A stretch of 64,000 nt of DNA from Bartonella bovis 91-4 (GTDB lineage Bacteria > Pseudomonadota > Alphaproteobacteria > Rhizobiales > Rhizobiaceae): positions 407,341-471,340 of the forward strand of contig NZ_CM001844.1 in the NCBI RefSeq assembly GCF_000384965.1, given 5' to 3'. Both the position numbers and the translations under genes were made by a program. Below are positions 60,810 to 64,000 of the stretch, piece by piece; within the stretch, counting starts at the first letter, position 1; each line of letters begins with the position of its first letter. The notes under the pieces are model-generated. The model ran no database searches and was not told the DNA's origin. It saw only the letters and a list, made by a program, of their open reading frames with translations.

Positions 60810-61001
60810 AAACCACATTCTATTAAGAAAATAAGCAGTTGATAATTATGGCTGTTCTCCTTCTTTTTATAAAGGGTTACTTTTGTGCGTTTATGAAACA
60901 ACGTTTTGTTTGGTTAAGCTAATTTGGGGTTAAATGATTCCTTTGGATAGTTAGCTTGAGTCAAATGATACTTTAATGCTGATAATGGGAGAACTTGTAC
61001 A

Positions 61002-63668
61002 GTGACAAAATGGGTTTATAGTTTTGGTGATGGTAACGCAGAAGGAAGCGCAAATGAGCGTAATCTCCTTGGCGGTAAAGGGGCTAATTTAGCAGAAATG
61101 AGCAAGCTTGGTTTACCTGTTCCTCCCGGATTCACTATTACGACAGAGGTTTGTAACTTTTATTATACGCATAACAAGGCATATCCAGAGGAGTTACAAA
61201 GAGTTGTCAGGCAGGCGCTCAAACGTGTTGGTGAGCAAACAAACCGCAAATTTGGTAGTAAAGATAAACCACTTTTACTTTCTGTTCGTTCTGGGGCTCG
61301 AGCTTCTATGCCAGGAATGATGGATACAATTCTTAATCTTGGTATGAATGATGAGACTGTGAAAGCAATCGCTTTGCAGACTAATAATGAACGCTTTGCT
61401 TATGACAGTTATCGCCGTTTTATCCAGATGTATTCCAATGTTGTTTTAGGTTTGGATCATTCGTGCTTTGAAGAGATTCTTGATGAGGTGAAAGTATCTA
61501 ACGGTTATGATGTCGATACAGAAATGACAGCCGTTGATTGGAAAAATGTTATTATTTCTTACAAAGCGTATGTTGAAGAAAAATTAAGCGAGCCTTTTCC
61601 ACAAGATCCTGAAGAGCAACTGTGGGGTGCAATTGGTGCTGTTTTTTCAAGTTGGATGACTACTCGTGCAATTACTTATCGCCGTTTGCACAATATTCCT
61701 GAAGATTGGGGAACAGCGGTTAATGTGCAGGCCATGGTGTTTGGAAATATGGGTGAAGATTCTGCAACAGGTGTCGCGTTTACACGCAATCCATCGACAG
61801 GAGAAAAAGAGCTTTATGGTGAGTTTTTAATTAATGCACAAGGTGAGGATGTTGTAGCAGGCATTCGTACTCCACAAAATATCACTGAGGTTGCGCGGAT
61901 TTCTGCTGGTTCGAATAAGCCATCTCTAGAGAAAATTATGCCGGAAGCTTTTTTGAAGTTTTGTCAAATTGCACAGAAACTTGAAAAGCATTATCGTGAT
62001 ATGCAAGATCTTGAATTTACAATTGAAAAAGGTAAATTATGGATTTTGCAAACCCGCTCAGGAAAGCGAACAGCACGTGCAGCCCTAAAAATGGCAGTAG
62101 AAATGGTTGAGGAGGGGCTGATCAGTCGTGAAGAAGCGGTGATGCGAATTGAACCAAAATCGCTTGATCAACTTTTACACCCGACACTTGATCCCAAGGC
62201 GACCCGTTTTGTTATAGCACGTGGTTTGCCTGCTTCTCCAGGTGCAGCAACTGGTGAAATTGTTTTTACTTCAGAAGAGGCAGAGGCGGCATCAAAAGAA
62301 GGCCGTAAGGTTATTTTGGTGCGCGTAGAGACAAGTCCAGACGACATTCATGGTATGCATGCTGCAGAAGGAATTTTAACAACACGTGGTGGCATGACAA
62401 GTCATGCTGCTGTTGTAGCACGTGGTATGGGAAAGCCCTGTATTTCTGGTGCAAGTAGTGTGCGAATTGATTATACCACAAACACAATGATTGTTTCAGG
62501 AAAGATTTTTCAAAAAGGAGATATTATTACAATTGATGGTGCAAGTGGAGAGATACTAAAAGGAAAGGTTGCAATGTTGCAGCCTGAGCTTTGTGGAGAC
62601 TTTGCTCAATTAATGGAATGGGTTGATAAAATACGGCGTATGAAAGTTCGCGTCAATGCTGAAACACCATCTGATGCACGTATGGGGCGTTCTTTTGGAG
62701 CTGAAGGTATTGGTCTTTGTCGCACCGAGCATATGTTTTTTGCGGGTGAACGTATTGTTGCTATGCGTGAAATGATTTTAAGCAGTGATCAAGATGGACG
62801 CCGTAAAGCATTGGATAAGCTTTTGCCAATGCAACGGTCAGATTTTACGGAATTGTTTGAAATTATGTCTGGTTTGCCTGTTACTATCCGTTTTTTGGAT
62901 CCTCCTTTACATGAGTTTTTACCTAAAACGGATGCAGAAATTCTTGATGTTGCAATGGCTATGGGAATTCCTGCTGAAATTATTTCCGAACGGGCACAGC
63001 AACTACATGAATTTAATCCTATGCTTGGTTTACGGGGATGTCGTTTGATCATTACTTACCCTGAAATTGCTGAAATGCAGGCACGAGCAATTTTTGAAGC
63101 GGCCGCAGATGCAGCTCAAAAATCCGGATCTCCTGTTATGCTTGAAATTATGATACCGCTTGTTGCGCTTAAATCTGAATTGGATTTTGTAAAAACCTGT
63201 ATTGATGATGTAGCTAGTACAGTAATGAGGGAAAAGGGAAAGGATATTCAATATATAGTTGGGACTATGATTGAGCTACCAAGAGCGGCTCTTCGTGCAG
63301 GTGAAATTGCAGAAATTGCAGAATTTTTTTCATTTGGAACAAACGATCTGACACAAACTACTTTTGGTATTTCACGCGATGATGCAGCTCCTTTTTTAAC
63401 AACTTATTTTCAAAAAAGAATTTTGGAACAAGATCCTTTTGTATCAATTGACCGTAATGGAGTAGGGGAGCTTATCGCTATTGCTGCGCAACGTGGGCGT
63501 TCTCAGCGTGCAAAAATTAAATTAGGTATTTGTGGTGAACATGGAGGAGATCCTGATTCTATTGCTTTGTGTGAGGAAAATAATTTAGATTATGTTTCGT
63601 GTTCACCTTTTCGGGTGCCAATTGCACGTTTAGCTGCGGCACAAGCAGCAATTGCTCAGAAAGCATAA
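61002..63668 (+). CDS. ppdK: Pyruvate, phosphate dikinase
   Basis: PpdK interconverts pyruvate, ATP and phosphate with PEP, AMP and diphosphate. The 888-residue enzyme is complete: the N-terminal ATP-binding part has NLLGGKGANLAEMSKLGLPVP near residues 22-42 with SVRSGARASMPGMMDTILN near 91-109; the central swivelling domain has the phospho-histidine in TRGGMTSHAAVVARGMG near 460-476; the C-terminal PEP domain has SFGTNDLTQTTFGISRD near 777-793. It starts with GTG behind GGGAG. It can supply PEP for gluconeogenesis, which in Brucella relies on PpdK. No gene follows in the window. Confidence 0.97.
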   Translation: MTKWVYSFGDGNAEGSANERNLLGGKGANLAEMSKLGLPVPPGFTITTEVCNFYYTHNKAYPEELQRVVRQALKRVGEQTNRKFGSKDKPLLLSVRSGARASMPGMMDTILNLGMNDETVKAIALQTNNERFAYDSYRRFIQMYSNVVLGLDHSCFEEILDEVKVSNGYDVDTEMTAVDWKNVIISYKAYVEEKLSEPFPQDPEEQLWGAIGAVFSSWMTTRAITYRRLHNIPEDWGTAVNVQAMVFGNMGEDSATGVAFTRNPSTGEKELYGEFLINAQGEDVVAGIRTPQNITEVARISAGSNKPSLEKIMPEAFLKFCQIAQKLEKHYRDMQDLEFTIEKGKLWILQTRSGKRTARAALKMAVEMVEEGLISREEAVMRIEPKSLDQLLHPTLDPKATRFVIARGLPASPGAATGEIVFTSEEAEAASKEGRKVILVRVETSPDDIHGMHAAEGILTTRGGMTSHAAVVARGMGKPCISGASSVRIDYTTNTMIVSGKIFQKGDIITIDGASGEILKGKVAMLQPELCGDFAQLMEWVDKIRRMKVRVNAETPSDARMGRSFGAEGIGLCRTEHMFFAGERIVAMREMILSSDQDGRRKALDKLLPMQRSDFTELFEIMSGLPVTIRFLDPPLHEFLPKTDAEILDVAMAMGIPAEIISERAQQLHEFNPMLGLRGCRLIITYPEIAEMQARAIFEAAADAAQKSGSPVMLEIMIPLVALKSELDFVKTCIDDVASTVMREKGKDIQYIVGTMIELPRAALRAGEIAEIAEFFSFGTNDLTQTTFGISRDDAAPFLTTYFQKRILEQDPFVSIDRNGVGELIAIAAQRGRSQRAKIKLGICGEHGGDPDSIALCEENNLDYVSCSPFRVPIARLAAAQAAIAQKA

Positions 63669-64000
63669 AAATCTAAAGATATCATTCTTTACTTTAATGG
63701 CCTTTAGTATATTGGGATAATATTTTAATATGTTACTAAAGGTAAAAAAGAGAATTTCTTAAGGTGCTTTGTTTGAGTTATATATACGGAAGATTGTATT
63801 GTTTTTGATGTATTTCATGAGAAAATTAAGGTACAACAAAATGTTATATGTACACTATCGTAATTTATGATGCATAATATAAGGTATTGGGTTAGAGATT
63901 TTTATTAAATGCTGATAGTGATATTTCTTTATCTGTAAAAAAGGTGAATAACAAAGATAAAAAAATGCGTTAATTATTGCTTCTATAAATTACTAACCAC
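63669..64000. other. Gene-free interval at the window end
   Basis: No supported ORF is seen in these 332 bases. A perfect nine-pair inverted repeat, CCTTTAGTA (63701-63709) with TACTAAAGG (63734-63742), lies 32 bases after ppdK, with a 24-base AT-rich loop. It could end or protect the ppdK mRNA, although no T tract follows. Confidence 0.6.
63701..63742 (+). repeat. Nine-pair inverted repeat after ppdK
   Basis: The two arms are perfect reverse complements separated by 24 bases. The element is 32 bases past the ppdK stop codon, where a transcript-end structure would be expected. It has no T run on the plus strand. Confidence 0.45.

Overview
The window is a stretch of alphaproteobacterial chromosome that I would assign to the genus Bartonella (Hyphomicrobiales). 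The base composition is AT-rich (I estimate well under 45% GC). The proteins are typical of the order: an IalB-family secreted protein, the CcrM methyltransferase with its C-terminal domain, an F0-only ATP synthase cluster with paired b' and b subunits, and two-subunit glycyl-tRNA synthetase. Gene order echoes Brucella and Rhizobium, but with many deletions, long gene-poor gaps and decayed genes, as in host-restricted bartonellae. Genus and synteny statements come from memory, not from a database search. I see no tRNA, rRNA, CRISPR array, insertion sequence, integrase or prophage gene.

Layout. 0-9 kb: ComF-like protein, glutaredoxin (grxC), ubiG, lysC, nhaA, a large membrane-anchored protein of unknown function, and an SLC13/TrkA-C transporter. 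9-13 kb: two gaps of about 1 kb flank a TPR-like membrane protein and der. 13-16 kb: the F0 cluster atpI-B-E-F'-F. 16-25 kb: glyS/glyQ, a TPR lipoprotein-like or periplasmic protein, ispB, a TrmN6-like methyltransferase, an S49 peptidase, a 59-residue membrane protein and ispE. 26-33 kb: rnhB, Sua5, an FAD oxidase, a DUF6101-like protein, purD, ubiA, pdxH. 33-42 kb: DnaJ-like protein, fabI, aroC, ribB with a degenerate GTP cyclohydrolase II half, xseB, dxs, a decayed tlyA, and an RNA uracil methyltransferase. 42-49 kb: tldD, IalB-like protein, ctaB, ispH, thrB, rnhA, a DsbD-N-like protein, YqgE. 50-56 kb: a PAS/GGDEF/EAL membrane protein, a decayed GNAT gene, an M16 peptidase, thrC. 56-64 kb: a HAD phosphatase, ccrM, mutY, a DciA-like protein, a DsbA-like thioredoxin, ppdK.

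Most genes are core metabolism or information processing. Isoprenoid and quinone synthesis is well represented (dxs, ispE, ispH, ispB, ubiA, ubiG), as are the aspartate-threonine branch (lysC, thrB, thrC) and nucleic-acid maintenance (rnhA, rnhB, mutY, xseB, ccrM, DciA).

The main discoveries are signs of genome reduction rather than a new defence or mobile system. A nearly full-length but shattered tlyA lies between dxs and the RNA methyltransferase. A GNAT remnant lies between the EAL protein and the M16 peptidase. The cytochrome aa3 oxidase genes appear to be cleanly missing from both sides of ctaB. Other points of note are a nine-G tract abutting the ComF start codon, a hairpin between atpE and atpF', and a signalling protein whose GGDEF and EAL motifs are both altered.
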